Positions 9,880 through 18,638 of a DNA stretch of 56,962 nucleotides are shown here, piece after piece. Each line of letters starts with the position of its first letter. The stretch's first letter is position 1. The DNA lies in assembly GCA_963599255.1 (NCBI GenBank), contig CAVBWS010000008.1:1-56962 (forward strand). The letters are read 5' to 3'. The position numbers and the translations under genes were made by a program. This DNA comes from RGIG5612 sp963599255 (GTDB lineage: Bacteria > Bacillota > Clostridia > Lachnospirales > Lachnospiraceae). The notes under the pieces are model-generated. The model was given only the letters and a program-made list of their open reading frames with translations, searched no databases and was not told the DNA's origin.

Positions 9880-9927
9880 GAATTTAAGAGATCATTACTC
9901 AGGATAAGTGTTAAATAAAAGTAAATT

Positions 9928-10023
9928 GTTCATGCGCTGGGACGGCGCAGCACCCTGCGAGAAATCAATCAGCGAAGGCGATTTTGAGCAGGGGCTGCAT
10001 GCCGAGGTTCACAGCGAATGAAC
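9928..10023 (+). repeat. Structured dispersed repeat, copy A
   Basis: Imperfect hairpin of about 96 nt. Outer stem GTTCATGCGCTG / CAGCGAATGAAC (one mismatch), conserved GGGACGGCGCAG paired with CTGCATGCC, variable stem CCCTGC / GCAGGG, inner stem GAAATC / GATTTT and loop AATCAGCGAAGGC. Other copies are at 45272-45357 and 48613-48707. The stems change in sequence but stay complementary. It lies between the transketolase terminator and the convergent lipid gene. Confidence 0.85.
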
Positions 10024-10049
10024 TGTAATAATTGCATGAAGCAATGAAT

Positions 10050-10766
10050 CTATTTTGTTTTTGAAGATTTGAATTTCTTGATGGAATCCTTGACATTGTC
10101 ATAGGTTATGGTCGATTCCCTGGAATTGTCGCCTGACACTTTATCTAATGGATAGATATCTGTTGCCAGGGGCTTTTTTTGTTCGTTTATGTACTCCAGC
10201 CATAATACGAAATACTCTCTCATGTATACGCAGAAAGACAGCAGCATGAATGCGGCAGCAAATCCTATCATGATTGTGACCAGAGAATTAGGTACACGAG
10301 GAAGGGAAACGCATACGAGCATGACGATGAATAATACCACGGTGCAGATCTTGCCGCACCACATGGCTCCCTGAATATGTTTGCCGCGGGTAAACAGATA
10401 AGCGCTTACGATAAATGAAATAAGCTCCTTGAGACTGTATACTATTATAAGGAAGATAAACCATTTATAACGAACACATACGCATATCATCATGGAAAAC
10501 TGCATGGCTTTGTCAGCCAGGGGATCTATGATCTTGCCTAAGTCAGATATCATGTTCCAATGACGGGCAATAAATCCATCAGCCACATCGGTAATGCCTG
10601 AGATGACAATAATAGCTGCTGCAGCTATATGCTCGCGTGAGGTCTGAGCGTTGGAGTACACAACTATAAAGACAGGAACCAACAACAGTCTTATATAAGT
10701 AAGAATGTTGGGCAGCAATAAAAAGTCTTCTTTTCGAATTTTCATATCAGATTTCTTAAAAAACAT
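10050..10766 (-). CDS. CDP-alcohol phosphatidyltransferase family membrane protein (PgsA-like)
   Basis: Integral membrane enzyme that moves a phosphatidyl group from CDP-diacylglycerol to an alcohol; the closest role is phosphatidylglycerophosphate synthesis (PgsA). Seen: the family signature DVADGFIARHW followed by GKIIDPLADK, which contains the D-G-AR-G-D-D residues, and about six hydrophobic segments. The 238 residues include a longer hydrophilic C-terminal tail of about 45 residues than usual. No clear ribosome site precedes the ATG at 10766; an internal ATG (10745) is possible. It is divergent from hup. The substrate could also be another polyol. Confidence 0.85.
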   Translation of the reverse strand: MFFKKSDMKIRKEDFLLLPNILTYIRLLLVPVFIVVYSNAQTSREHIAAAAIIVISGITDVADGFIARHWNMISDLGKIIDPLADKAMQFSMMICVCVRYKWFIFLIIVYSLKELISFIVSAYLFTRGKHIQGAMWCGKICTVVLFIVMLVCVSLPRVPNSLVTIMIGFAAAFMLLSFCVYMREYFVLWLEYINEQKKPLATDIYPLDKVSGDNSRESTITYDNVKDSIKKFKSSKTK

Positions 10767-10845
10767 ATGGTAGAGTATATTTTAATAAAAGTGAAATGTC
10801 AATGTCTGAAAAAGCGAAAAAAGGCTTATAAATCAAGGATTTCCG

Positions 10846-10873
10846 TTGACAAACAGATCTATTTCAGTATAAT
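10846..10873 (+). promoter_or_regulatory. Sigma-A type promoter of hup
   Basis: Consensus TTGACA at 10846-10851 and consensus TATAAT at 10868-10873 with a 16-base spacer. It is 63 bases before the HU start, which has AGGAGGA at 10924-10930. The strength fits an abundant protein. Confidence 0.85.
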
Positions 10874-10935
10874 AATACCCGTCAAGAGTTCATGAAAAAG
10901 AATGTTAAGAAGATAAACATTTTAGGAGGAAAGAA

Positions 10936-11208
10936 ATGAATAAAGTTGAATTAGTAGAAGCTATGGCTGAGAAGACTGGCATGAGCAAGAAGGATGCAGA
11001 AGCTGCATTAAAGGCTTTCACTGGTATTGTTCAGAACGAATTGAAGAAGGGCGAGAAGGTTTCTCTCGTTGGCTTTGGTACATTCGAAGTAGCTAAGAGA
11101 GCAGCACGCAAGGGCCGCAATCCACAGACTGGCGAAGAAATGAAGATCAGCGCATCTAAATCTCCAAAGTTCAAGGCTGGTAAGGCATTCAAGGATGCTC
11201 TTAACTAA
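10936..11208 (+). CDS. hup: HU family DNA-binding protein
   Basis: Histone-like protein of 90 residues that bends and compacts DNA as a dimer. Seen: N-terminal helices (MNKVELVEAMAEKTGMSKKDAE), the conserved LVGFGTFEV strand, the arm region RKGRNPQTGEEM and the end SKSPKFKAGKAFKDAL. It has an excellent promoter and ribosome site and its own terminator, so it is probably transcribed alone at high level. Codon use is noticeably biased (AAG, CTT) compared with its neighbours, as expected for high expression. In related Clostridia hup also precedes rqcP. Confidence 0.98.
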   Translation: MNKVELVEAMAEKTGMSKKDAEAALKAFTGIVQNELKKGEKVSLVGFGTFEVAKRAARKGRNPQTGEEMKISASKSPKFKAGKAFKDALN

Positions 11209-11252
11209 TCCTCGTTCCTGTTTGGGATTAGAATGATAACAAATGAATAGAA

Positions 11253-11306
11253 GGGGCTGTCGCATATTAACAGAATTTTTAATTTTCTGATGCGGCAGCC
11301 TTTTTG
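11253..11306 (+). terminator. Intrinsic terminator of hup
   Basis: GGCTGTCGCAT (11255-11265) pairs with ATGCGGCAGCC (11290-11300) with a single G-T pair and is followed by TTTTT. It separates hup from the rqcP unit. Confidence 0.85.
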
Positions 11307-11413
11307 GTTTCTGAATTTTTTGTGAATTTTACATATTGTTTTTAATTTGAATTAAAATAAGGTACAATAGAAAAATATCTGAACAAACAAAGGAAACACT
11401 TCAAAGAGAAAAC

Positions 11414-11653
11414 ATGAGAATAGATAAATATTTAAAGGTATCAAGACTGATCAAACGGCGCACAGTTGCCAATGATGCATGTGATGCGGGGCGAATCAGT
11501 GTTAATGGCAAGCCTGTTAAGGCATCTTACGATGTCAAGGTGGGAGATATAATAGAAATCGGGTTCGGAACGAAGAATGTTAAGGCTGAGGTAACGAGCC
11601 TTCAGGAAAGCATTCGCAAGGAAGCTGCTTCGGAAATGTTTAAGTTGTTATGA
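11414..11653 (+). CDS. rqcP: S4-domain ribosome quality control protein RqcP
   Basis: RNA-binding S4 protein of 79 residues (formerly YabO in Bacillus). In that lineage RqcP works with RqcH to add alanine tails to peptides stuck on 50S subunits. Seen: MRIDKYLKVSRLIKRRTVAN, the S4 core DAGRISVNGKPVKASYDVK and GDIIEIGFG. An Hsp15-like heat-shock role is the alternative, but the place between hup and divIC is that of rqcP. Its stop overlaps the divIC start (ATGA). The ribosome site is poor. Confidence 0.9.
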   Translation: MRIDKYLKVSRLIKRRTVANDACDAGRISVNGKPVKASYDVKVGDIIEIGFGTKNVKAEVTSLQESIRKEAASEMFKLL

Positions 11654-11949
11654 AAAGTGGCATAAGGGCAAGGCTTAAGAAAAACAGAATAATAGCTATT
11701 TGCATAGCCATTGTGGCAATAGGATTTTGTATATTGATGTTGGCACAGATTATTAATTTACGAAAAAAAAGTGCTGAACTCGAAGCCAGAAATACGCGGT
11801 TGGAAGAACAACTGAATGAACAAAAGAAACGACAAGAAGAATTAGACGGCGAAGAGGATTATATAAATACGCAGGATTATATAGAAGAAAAAGCCAAATC
11901 CTACGGATATGTATACCCTGACGAGATAATATTTAAAAGGGAAGACTGA
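11650..11949 (+). CDS. divIC: Septum formation initiator (DivIC/FtsB family)
   Basis: Small bitopic membrane protein of the division complex, 99 residues. Seen: a basic cytoplasmic start, one membrane segment at about residues 14-33 (IIAICIAIVAIGFCILMLAQ), then a coiled coil (ARNTRLEEQLNEQKKRQEEL) and the family ending YIEEKAKSYGYVYPDEIIF. The family bridges FtsL and other division proteins at the septum. Four-base overlap with rqcP, and tilS starts two bases after its stop, so these three are translationally linked. In spore formers yabP and yabQ lie between rqcP and divIC; here they are absent. Confidence 0.9.
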   Translation: MKSGIRARLKKNRIIAICIAIVAIGFCILMLAQIINLRKKSAELEARNTRLEEQLNEQKKRQEELDGEEDYINTQDYIEEKAKSYGYVYPDEIIFKRED

Positions 11950-11951
11950 TA

Positions 11952-13475
11952 ATGGCCGACGTTTATACTACTTTTTATAATTACGTAAGGGAAAATGAGA
12001 TAATCAAAGAGAATGATCAGATCATAATAGGATTGTCGGGAGGCGCAGACTCTATGTGCCTTCTTATTTTGCTTGAGAGACTATCGTCGCAGATGCATCT
12101 GAATCTTATGGCTGTGCATGTTAATCACCAGCTCCGGGGCAAGGAAGCAGATGCGGATGAGCAGTATGTTAAGGAATTTTGTGAAAAGAAACATATTACG
12201 TGCATCGGTGTTCATGCAAATGTAAGACAATATGCAGTTGAAAATGGATTGAGTCTGGAAGAAGCGGGAAGGGTTGCCAGATATCAGACATTCTATCAGG
12301 TCGCAAGAAAATTGGCCCAGAATGATATTATACCTGAGAATATAAAGGCGGCAGTAGCTCATCACAGAGATGATAATGCAGAAACTATTCTTATGAATCT
12401 GATCAGAGGAACGGGACTTAAGGGCTTGCGGGGTATGCAGCCGACAGCCAGGAGATTTGACCTGACAATTATACGTCCGCTGCTCTGCTTAGGACGCAGT
12501 GAGATAGAAGATTTTCTTAAGTCAGAAAACATCAAATACTGCACAGATTCAACTAATCTGAAGGATGAATATGCCCGCAATAAAGTAAGACTTAATATAA
12601 TACCTTTGTTAAATACAATAAATAATCAGGCAGCATTACATATAAATGAAGCTGCCGGAGATATAGTCCGGGCTCAGGAATATATTGAGGACGAGGCCGG
12701 GAAGCAGGGAAGGCTGGTAATAGACAGACGAGACGATAATATATATGTGGATCTCAGCAGATTCGGTCCGCTTAATAAAACAATTAAGAGCCAGATAATC
12801 CAAAATATTATAGAAGAAATGGCCGGCAGGCTTAAGGATGTGAGCCGCGTACATATAGACAGCGTACTGGCACTGGAGGAGAAGCAGACCGGAAGAAAAG
12901 TAGAGTTGCCATATGGCATAATGGCAGTCAGAAGCTACAGTAATCTGATATTTAAAATGGCTACAGAAGAAGATAGGCATGCACAGAACATGACTATCTA
13001 CGCAAGGGGCAGACAGAGACTGGATGATATATCCGATGAGGATGAGGAACTGCCGGAAAATGAACAGCTGCCGGAAGAGTTGGTTATAGATCCTACACTT
13101 CTTACGACTGATCCGGTGAGATATGAGCTGTGGAACGGAATATCAATAGAATTAAATTTGGTACATGTAAATCCGGTTACAAGACAATATCTGATTGCTA
13201 AAAATGACTATACGAAAGCATTTGACTGTGCTAAAATCAAAGGCAATTTAGTCTTTAGAAAACCTGGATCACAGGATGTAATACGTTTTTTTGGCGGCAG
13301 TAAAACAGTCAAAAAATTCTTCGTTGATGAGAAGATTCCACAGGAAGAAAGACAAAATGCGCTGGTAATGACAGATAAGGAACAGGTAATGTGGATTCTG
13401 GGTTACCGGATGAGTGAGAGCTTTAAGATATCTGAAATGACAAATATGGCATTGCAGGTAACTATATGCTCATAA
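11952..13475 (+). CDS. tilS: tRNA(Ile)-lysidine synthase
   Basis: Makes lysidine at the wobble cytidine of the AUA-reading tRNA-Ile, using ATP and lysine. Seen: PP-loop SGGADS at residues 29-34, the HVNHQLRG segment, HHRDDNAETILMNLIRG, and the C-terminal TilS domain ending near YRMSESFKIS. Length of 507 residues is at the long side; the extra part is an acidic stretch near residues 355-375 (DISDEDEELPENEQ) between the middle and C-terminal domains. It begins two bases after divIC. Essential gene in most bacteria. Confidence 0.95.
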   Translation: MADVYTTFYNYVRENEIIKENDQIIIGLSGGADSMCLLILLERLSSQMHLNLMAVHVNHQLRGKEADADEQYVKEFCEKKHITCIGVHANVRQYAVENGLSLEEAGRVARYQTFYQVARKLAQNDIIPENIKAAVAHHRDDNAETILMNLIRGTGLKGLRGMQPTARRFDLTIIRPLLCLGRSEIEDFLKSENIKYCTDSTNLKDEYARNKVRLNIIPLLNTINNQAALHINEAAGDIVRAQEYIEDEAGKQGRLVIDRRDDNIYVDLSRFGPLNKTIKSQIIQNIIEEMAGRLKDVSRVHIDSVLALEEKQTGRKVELPYGIMAVRSYSNLIFKMATEEDRHAQNMTIYARGRQRLDDISDEDEELPENEQLPEELVIDPTLLTTDPVRYELWNGISIELNLVHVNPVTRQYLIAKNDYTKAFDCAKIKGNLVFRKPGSQDVIRFFGGSKTVKKFFVDEKIPQEERQNALVMTDKEQVMWILGYRMSESFKISEMTNMALQVTICS

Positions 13476-13534
13476 TGTTAATGTATGATTTAAAATGCCT
13501 GTTCAGGCGGGCGTAGTTATATAAAAGGTTGCTG

Positions 13535-13552
13535 TGTGCCGTCTTCGGCACA
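13535..13552. repeat. Short perfect hairpin in the tilS-hpt gap
   Basis: TGTGCCG - TCTT - CGGCACA, a 7-bp perfect stem. The arms equal the P1 edge of dispersed repeat copy C, so it may be a remnant of that family. No T-run follows, so it is not a clear terminator. Confidence 0.5.
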
Positions 13553-13598
13553 AGAAAAATTATGATACTTTCAAAGTAAAGCACGGCAGGAGGTATAA

Positions 13599-14114
13599 AT
13601 GAGCGAGATAAGTGTACTGATCTCTGAAGATGAAGTTAGAGCAAGAATCCGTGAAATGGGTCGAGAGCTCAGTGAAAAATACAAGGACACGTCGGTTGTT
13701 TTTATCGGAATACTGAATGGGTCAGTTTTCTTTTTGTCTGCCCTGGCACAGAGCATGACAATCCCTACGGAGATTGATTTTATGGCAGCCTCAAGTTATG
13801 TGGGAACTGATTCAACCGGTAAGGTTTTGATCACGAAGGATCTTCAGCGTTCTATTGAAGGACGTCATGTTATTATAGTAGAAGATATCGTAGATACAGG
13901 TCAGACACTGCATTTGCTCAGAGAAATGCTTATGGACAAGAATCCTGCCAGCCTGGAGGTTGTATCACTGCTTGATAAACCTGATCGCAGAAAGGTATGC
14001 TTTGATGCGGACTATATCGGCTTCAGTGTTCCTGACAAATTCGTTATAGGCTGGGGCATGGATTATAACCAGAGATACAGGAACCTTCCTTATATAGGAG
14101 TAATTGAAGATTAA
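13599..14114 (+). CDS. hpt: Hypoxanthine phosphoribosyltransferase
   Basis: Purine salvage enzyme that turns hypoxanthine or guanine plus PRPP into IMP or GMP. Seen: the PRPP-binding signature VIIVEDIVDTGQT at about residues 90-102, VVFIGILNGSVFF near residue 28, and the purine-binding end KFVIGWGMDYNQRYRNLPYIG. Length of 171 residues is normal. Ribosome site GGAGGTAT at 13589. It sits between tilS and ftsH exactly as in Bacillus and Clostridia, 34 bases before ftsH. Confidence 0.96.
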   Translation: MSEISVLISEDEVRARIREMGRELSEKYKDTSVVFIGILNGSVFFLSALAQSMTIPTEIDFMAASSYVGTDSTGKVLITKDLQRSIEGRHVIIVEDIVDTGQTLHLLREMLMDKNPASLEVVSLLDKPDRRKVCFDADYIGFSVPDKFVIGWGMDYNQRYRNLPYIGVIED

Positions 14115-14148
14115 GAGATATAAATAAAAACAAAACAGAGGATATTCA

Positions 14149-16023
14149 ATGGGAAAAAGTACTAAAGGAATTATCGCGTACATTGCCATCATTCTGGCAA
14201 TATTCGGAGTTGTATACTGGATGACGCGGACAACAGAAACAACAGAAACATACACGTACCAGGAATTTGAAAAGGATCTTGATGCGGGAACAATATCAAG
14301 CATATCTATTAAGCAAAATTCTGAGATTCCTACAGGCGTTGTTATCGTCAAATTCAATGATTCAACGATTGCACAGCTGTATGTAGAAGATGTAGGAACC
14401 ATCACGAAGGAACTTCAGGACAGAGGCGAGGATTATAAACTAAGTGATGTTACAAGGCAGGGATTTTTCGCCAGCACTATCCTGCCGATGATCGTAATGC
14501 TGATCGTTATGGTGGTCTTTTTCTCAATCATATCGAGAAATTCCGGCGCCGGCGGAGGCAATGTGATGACATTTGGCAAGAGCAGAGCCAAGGCCACCCA
14601 GGCTTCAGATAATAAGACTACGTTCAAGGATGTAGCGGGTCTTAATGAAGAAAAGGCGGAATTGGAGGAAGTGGTTGATTTTCTTAAGAATCCGCAGAAG
14701 TATACAAAGGTCGGAGCCCGTATTCCTAAAGGTATGATCCTTGTAGGCCCTCCGGGAACAGGTAAGACATTATTGGCTCGTGCCGTATCAGGTGAGGCCG
14801 GAGTTCCGTTCTTTCATATATCAGGTTCGGACTTCGTAGAAATGTTCGTAGGCGTTGGTGCTTCCCGTGTACGTGACCTGTTCGGCGAAGCTAAGAAGAA
14901 TGCGCCTTGTATTATATTTATTGATGAAATTGATGCAGTAGCAAGACGACGCGGTTCAGGATTAGGCGGCGGACATGACGAAAGAGAGCAGACATTAAAC
15001 CAGATCCTTGTTGAAATGGACGGATTTGGTGTAAATGAAGGTATCATAGTAATGGCTGCAACTAACCGTGTTGATATTCTGGATCCTGCTATCTTAAGAC
15101 CGGGACGTTTTGACAGGAAGATTTATGTCGGAAAGCCTGATGTGGCAGGACGAGAAGCTATCCTTAAGGTTCATGCACGCAATAAGCCGTTAGCAGAGGA
15201 CGTTAATCTCGAAACAGTTGCCAGGACAACAGCCGGATTTGCCGGTGCAGACCTTGAAAATCTCCTTAACGAGGCGGCTATCAATGCAGCAGCTGAAAAC
15301 AGGGGATATATCAAGCAGTCGGATATTGAAACAGCATTTATTAAGATCGGCATAGGTGAAGAGAAGAAGAGCCGGGTTATATCAGACAAAGAGAAGAGAA
15401 TCACCGCATATCATGAGAGCGGTCATGCGATCTTGTTCCATTTGCTTCCTGATGTAGGACCTGTTCACATGGTATCTATTATTCCTACAGGCATGGCCGG
15501 AGGTTATACAATGCCTCTGCCTGAGAAGGATGAGATGTATGTGACAAAGGGCAAGATGCTCCAGAATATTATGGTGTCACTGGGCGGACGTATTGCCGAG
15601 GAACTGATATTCGATGATATAACAATGGGTGCGGTTCAGGATATCAAGCAGGCAACCCAGACAGCCCGTGCCATGGTTACTCAGTATGGTATGAGCGATA
15701 AACTGGGTCTTATTGATTACGCAGGCTCAGATTCCGATGAGGTATTTATCGGAAGAGACTGGGGTCAGGCCAAGTCATATTCAGAGGCAACAGCAACTCT
15801 GATCGATGAAGAGGTTAAGAAGATCATTGACAAATGCTATGAGCAGGCACGGGATATTGTTGAAAAGCATATGCATGTCCTTGAGGCCAGCGCACAGCTT
15901 CTTCTTCAAAAAGAGAAGATCACCAGAGAAGAGTTCGAGGCACTGTTTAATGCTCCGAGTGTAATAGACGGAGAGGCTGAGGTTGTGGAAGAACACAATG
16001 ATCAGAATCCAGAAATGGCATAA
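14149..16023 (+). CDS. ftsH: ATP-dependent zinc metalloprotease FtsH
   Basis: Membrane-anchored AAA+ protease that removes misassembled membrane proteins and regulators. Seen: membrane segments at about residues 7-25 and 105-127, a glycine-rich link (GAGGGN), Walker A GPPGTGKT at 201-208, Walker B IIFIDEID near 255, the second region of homology NRVDILDPAILRPGRFDR, and the zinc motif HESGH near 421. Length of 624 residues is typical. It ends the rqcP-divIC-tilS-hpt-ftsH series; no clear T-tailed terminator follows. Confidence 0.97.
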   Translation: MGKSTKGIIAYIAIILAIFGVVYWMTRTTETTETYTYQEFEKDLDAGTISSISIKQNSEIPTGVVIVKFNDSTIAQLYVEDVGTITKELQDRGEDYKLSDVTRQGFFASTILPMIVMLIVMVVFFSIISRNSGAGGGNVMTFGKSRAKATQASDNKTTFKDVAGLNEEKAELEEVVDFLKNPQKYTKVGARIPKGMILVGPPGTGKTLLARAVSGEAGVPFFHISGSDFVEMFVGVGASRVRDLFGEAKKNAPCIIFIDEIDAVARRRGSGLGGGHDEREQTLNQILVEMDGFGVNEGIIVMAATNRVDILDPAILRPGRFDRKIYVGKPDVAGREAILKVHARNKPLAEDVNLETVARTTAGFAGADLENLLNEAAINAAAENRGYIKQSDIETAFIKIGIGEEKKSRVISDKEKRITAYHESGHAILFHLLPDVGPVHMVSIIPTGMAGGYTMPLPEKDEMYVTKGKMLQNIMVSLGGRIAEELIFDDITMGAVQDIKQATQTARAMVTQYGMSDKLGLIDYAGSDSDEVFIGRDWGQAKSYSEATATLIDEEVKKIIDKCYEQARDIVEKHMHVLEASAQLLLQKEKITREEFEALFNAPSVIDGEAEVVEEHNDQNPEMA

Positions 16024-16176
16024 GGTCGGAATGTGTTGTTAAAAGTGCACAAAAACATTCTAAAAATTAGTGAAATTTTGGCAAGACAGTTTTGGGGTTC
16101 CATGATAGTATATGCATCGTAAAACCCCCAATACATATAGTTTTACAACACCCCATAAAATGAAATACCTTCTCCT

Positions 16177-16208
16177 TAATATAGCCGGCAAGCATGCTGG
16201 CTATATTA
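16177..16208. repeat. Perfect long hairpin downstream of ftsH
   Basis: TAATATAGCCGGCA (16177-16190) pairs with TGCTGGCTATATTA (16195-16208) around a four-base loop, with one G-T pair. It may end ftsH transcription, but it has no T-run in the plus direction. Confidence 0.55.
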
Positions 16209-16266
16209 CTGTCCAGAGATAAATTCTGATGTCTACAAGCAAATCGAAGCCTGTGAATAAGACCTG

Positions 16267-16280
16267 CGAACAAACGTTCG
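16267..16280. promoter_or_regulatory. LexA (SOS) box upstream of uvrB
   Basis: CGAACAAACGTTCG matches the Gram-positive LexA consensus CGAACRNRYGTTYC at all but the last base. It lies about 230 bases before uvrB, a known SOS gene, and ten bases before the -35 element of a candidate promoter. Confidence 0.8.
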
Positions 16281-16289
16281 AAACGGTTC

Positions 16290-16318
16290 TTTACTTATGA
16301 AATTAATCCTGATATACT
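16290..16318 (+). promoter_or_regulatory. Candidate promoter of uvrB
   Basis: TTTACT at 16290-16295 and TATACT at 16313-16318 with a 17-base spacer, directly downstream of the LexA box. A TATAAT at 16330-16335 is an alternative -10 without a good -35. The implied leader is near 190 bases and contains the repeat at 16356-16448. Confidence 0.5.
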
Positions 16319-16355
16319 TCTGACGGTTTTATAATACTACAATGTTAAAACTAAT

Positions 16356-16448
16356 GGCACGCAGTGCGAAGCGATCGACTTTTATCAAAATCTTAAACAG
16401 CGGACTGCGCCGTCCCGGCACGAAAATGAAAGTTGATTACTGCGTGCC
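16356..16448. repeat. Rearranged copy of the dispersed hairpin repeat
   Basis: Outer arms GGCACGCAGT (16356-16365) and ACTGCGTGCC (16439-16448) are perfect complements, with a second weaker pairing of ATCGACTTT and AAAGTTGAT inside. The centre contains CTGCGCCGTCCCGGCAC, which is one edge of the dispersed family on the minus strand, but the AACCTCGG edge is missing. It is followed by TCTTTTT, so it could act as a terminator inside the uvrB leader. Confidence 0.6.
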
Positions 16449-16509
16449 AGGGTCTTTTTCAATAGTGCATTTTTGTGAATTATACTTGTAACAAAAATAA
16501 ATTTATAAA

Positions 16510-18501
16510 ATGATTATGCAGGAAAGCAGATTTAAATTAGTATCAGAATATAAGCCCATGGGGGATCAGCCCCATGCCATAGAGGAGCTTGTAAATGGCT
16601 TCAAGGCGGGCAATCAATTTCAGACGCTGCTGGGTGTCACCGGATCCGGTAAGACATTTACCATGGCTAATGTTATACAGGCACTTAACAGACCTACACT
16701 TGTAATTGCCCATAACAAGACACTGGCAGCTCAGCTATATAGCGAATTCAAGGAATTCTTCCCGGAAAATGCGGTGGAATATTTCATTTCTTATTATGAT
16801 TACTATCAGCCGGAGGCATATATACCTTCATCTGATACATATATAGAAAAGGACTCTTCTATAAACGATGAGATAGACAGGTTAAGGCATTCTGCCACCA
16901 CATCGCTGGTAGAACGCAAGGATGTTATCATTGTTGCGTCGGTTTCATGCATATATGGTATAGGCGATCCGGAGGAGTATGCAAGAAGCTGCGTATCCCT
17001 GCGCCCTGGCATGATGAAGGACCGGGACGAGGTCATCAGGGAACTCGTAAGAATTCAATACGAAAGAAATGATATAGATTTCACTCGCGGAACCTTCAGG
17101 GTAAGGGGAGATACGATAGAGATAATACCGGTTACCCATGATTCCTCTGCCATACGAGTAGAATTCTTTGGCGATGAGATAGACAAGATATCGGAGATAG
17201 ATGTACTTACGGGGGCAGTTAAGGCAAAACTCTCCCATGCGGCACTGCTCCCGGCATCCTATTATGTTGTACCGCCTGAGAGAATGGAGCGTGCTCTTGA
17301 AAACATAAAAGAAGAGCTGGATGAACAGGTTAAATATTTCAATGACAATAACAAATTCATAGAGGCTCAGCGCATATGGGAGCGAACTAACTTCGATATG
17401 GAAATGATGCGGGAGACCGGTATTTGCTCAGGAATAGAGAATTATTCCAGACATCTTACGGGTCTGCAGCCCGGAGAGCCGCCGGCTACGCTTATAGATT
17501 TCTTTAAGAATGAGTTTTTGATCATTGTGGACGAGTCACATATGACCATTCCTCAGATCGGAGCCATGTATAATGGAGATCACTCAAGAAAGCAGACACT
17601 TGTAGAGTACGGATTTCGATTGCCTTCGGCTATGGACAACAGACCATTAATGTTTGATGAATTCGAACAAAAGATCGATCAGATGATGTTTGTATCTGCA
17701 ACACCGGGCAGATATGAGGCTGCACATGAGCTGATGCGTACGGAGCAGATCATAAGACCTACGGGACTGTTGGATCCTGAGATATCGGTGCGTCCTGTTG
17801 AGGGTCAGATAGATGATCTGCTGTCTGAGATCAATAAGGAAACTGCCAAGGGAAACAAAGCACTGGTTACTACCCTGACCAAGAAAATGGCAGAAAGCCT
17901 GACGGATTATTTAAGAGAAGCCGGGGTGAGGGTAAGATATCTTCATTCGGATATTGCTGCGCTGGAACGAACTGAGATAATTAGAGACATGCGCCTGGAT
18001 GCATTTGATGTTCTTGTGGGAATTAACCTGTTAAGGGAAGGACTGGATATTCCGGAGATATCCCTGGTGGCGATCCTGGATGCGGACAAGGAAGGATTCT
18101 TAAGGAGTGAAACATCCCTTATTCAGACCATAGGACGTGCTTCGAGAAACGCGGAAGGCCACGTTATTATGTACGCTGATGTAATGACAGATTCCATGAA
18201 TGCAGCTATTACAGAGACAAACAGACGACGCAGGATCCAGCAGGCATATAATGAGGAACATGGAATTAAGCCGGCTACTATTAAGAAGGCTGTTCGGGAC
18301 CTTATAAGTATTACCCACGAGGCTGAGAAGGCAGGAAGAAAGCTGTCCAAGGATCCGGAATCAATGAGTCAATCAGAGCTGAAGACATTAATAGCCAGGA
18401 TTAAGCGGCAAATGGAACGGGCAGCAGCCAATCTTGATTTTGAATCAGCTGCTCAGTTAAGAGATCAGATGCTGGAGTTACGGGGACATTTGGAAGAATA
18501 A
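16510..18501 (+). CDS. uvrB: Excinuclease ABC subunit B
   Basis: DNA damage verification helicase of nucleotide excision repair. Seen: Walker A GVTGSGKT at residues 41-48, the beta-hairpin YYDYYQPEAYI near 94, IIVDESHM, helicase motifs through QTIGRASRNAEG, and the C-terminal UVR motif (about 625-660) that binds UvrC. 663 residues is normal. The ATG at 16510 and one two codons later are both possible; neither has a strong ribosome site. uvrA follows 137 bases later. A LexA box upstream indicates SOS control. Confidence 0.97.
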   Translation: MIMQESRFKLVSEYKPMGDQPHAIEELVNGFKAGNQFQTLLGVTGSGKTFTMANVIQALNRPTLVIAHNKTLAAQLYSEFKEFFPENAVEYFISYYDYYQPEAYIPSSDTYIEKDSSINDEIDRLRHSATTSLVERKDVIIVASVSCIYGIGDPEEYARSCVSLRPGMMKDRDEVIRELVRIQYERNDIDFTRGTFRVRGDTIEIIPVTHDSSAIRVEFFGDEIDKISEIDVLTGAVKAKLSHAALLPASYYVVPPERMERALENIKEELDEQVKYFNDNNKFIEAQRIWERTNFDMEMMRETGICSGIENYSRHLTGLQPGEPPATLIDFFKNEFLIIVDESHMTIPQIGAMYNGDHSRKQTLVEYGFRLPSAMDNRPLMFDEFEQKIDQMMFVSATPGRYEAAHELMRTEQIIRPTGLLDPEISVRPVEGQIDDLLSEINKETAKGNKALVTTLTKKMAESLTDYLREAGVRVRYLHSDIAALERTEIIRDMRLDAFDVLVGINLLREGLDIPEISLVAILDADKEGFLRSETSLIQTIGRASRNAEGHVIMYADVMTDSMNAAITETNRRRRIQQAYNEEHGIKPATIKKAVRDLISITHEAEKAGRKLSKDPESMSQSELKTLIARIKRQMERAAANLDFESAAQLRDQMLELRGHLEE

Positions 18502-18638
18502 TAACCAGGTTAATCAAGAAATCTGCGAAAAGAAAATGCCGCAAATAATAAATCATAGTAAGCGACAGCAATTATTCAGAGTTACCTTCGTAAAACACTG
18601 GTATATAAATTAGAAAATAGAGAAAGAACGTTACAAAA

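Larger units (their letters stand above)
16024..16509. other. Gene-free region between ftsH and uvrB
   Basis: It holds, in order: a hairpin at 16177-16208, a LexA box (16267-16280), a candidate promoter (16290-16318) and a chimeric copy of the dispersed repeat (16356-16448). A minus-strand frame here has no recognisable content. Confidence 0.7.

Noticed and set aside
9928..10023. CRISPR-like or IS element explanation for the repeat
   Set aside because: There is no regular spacing and no open frame or transposase; copies are single and far apart.
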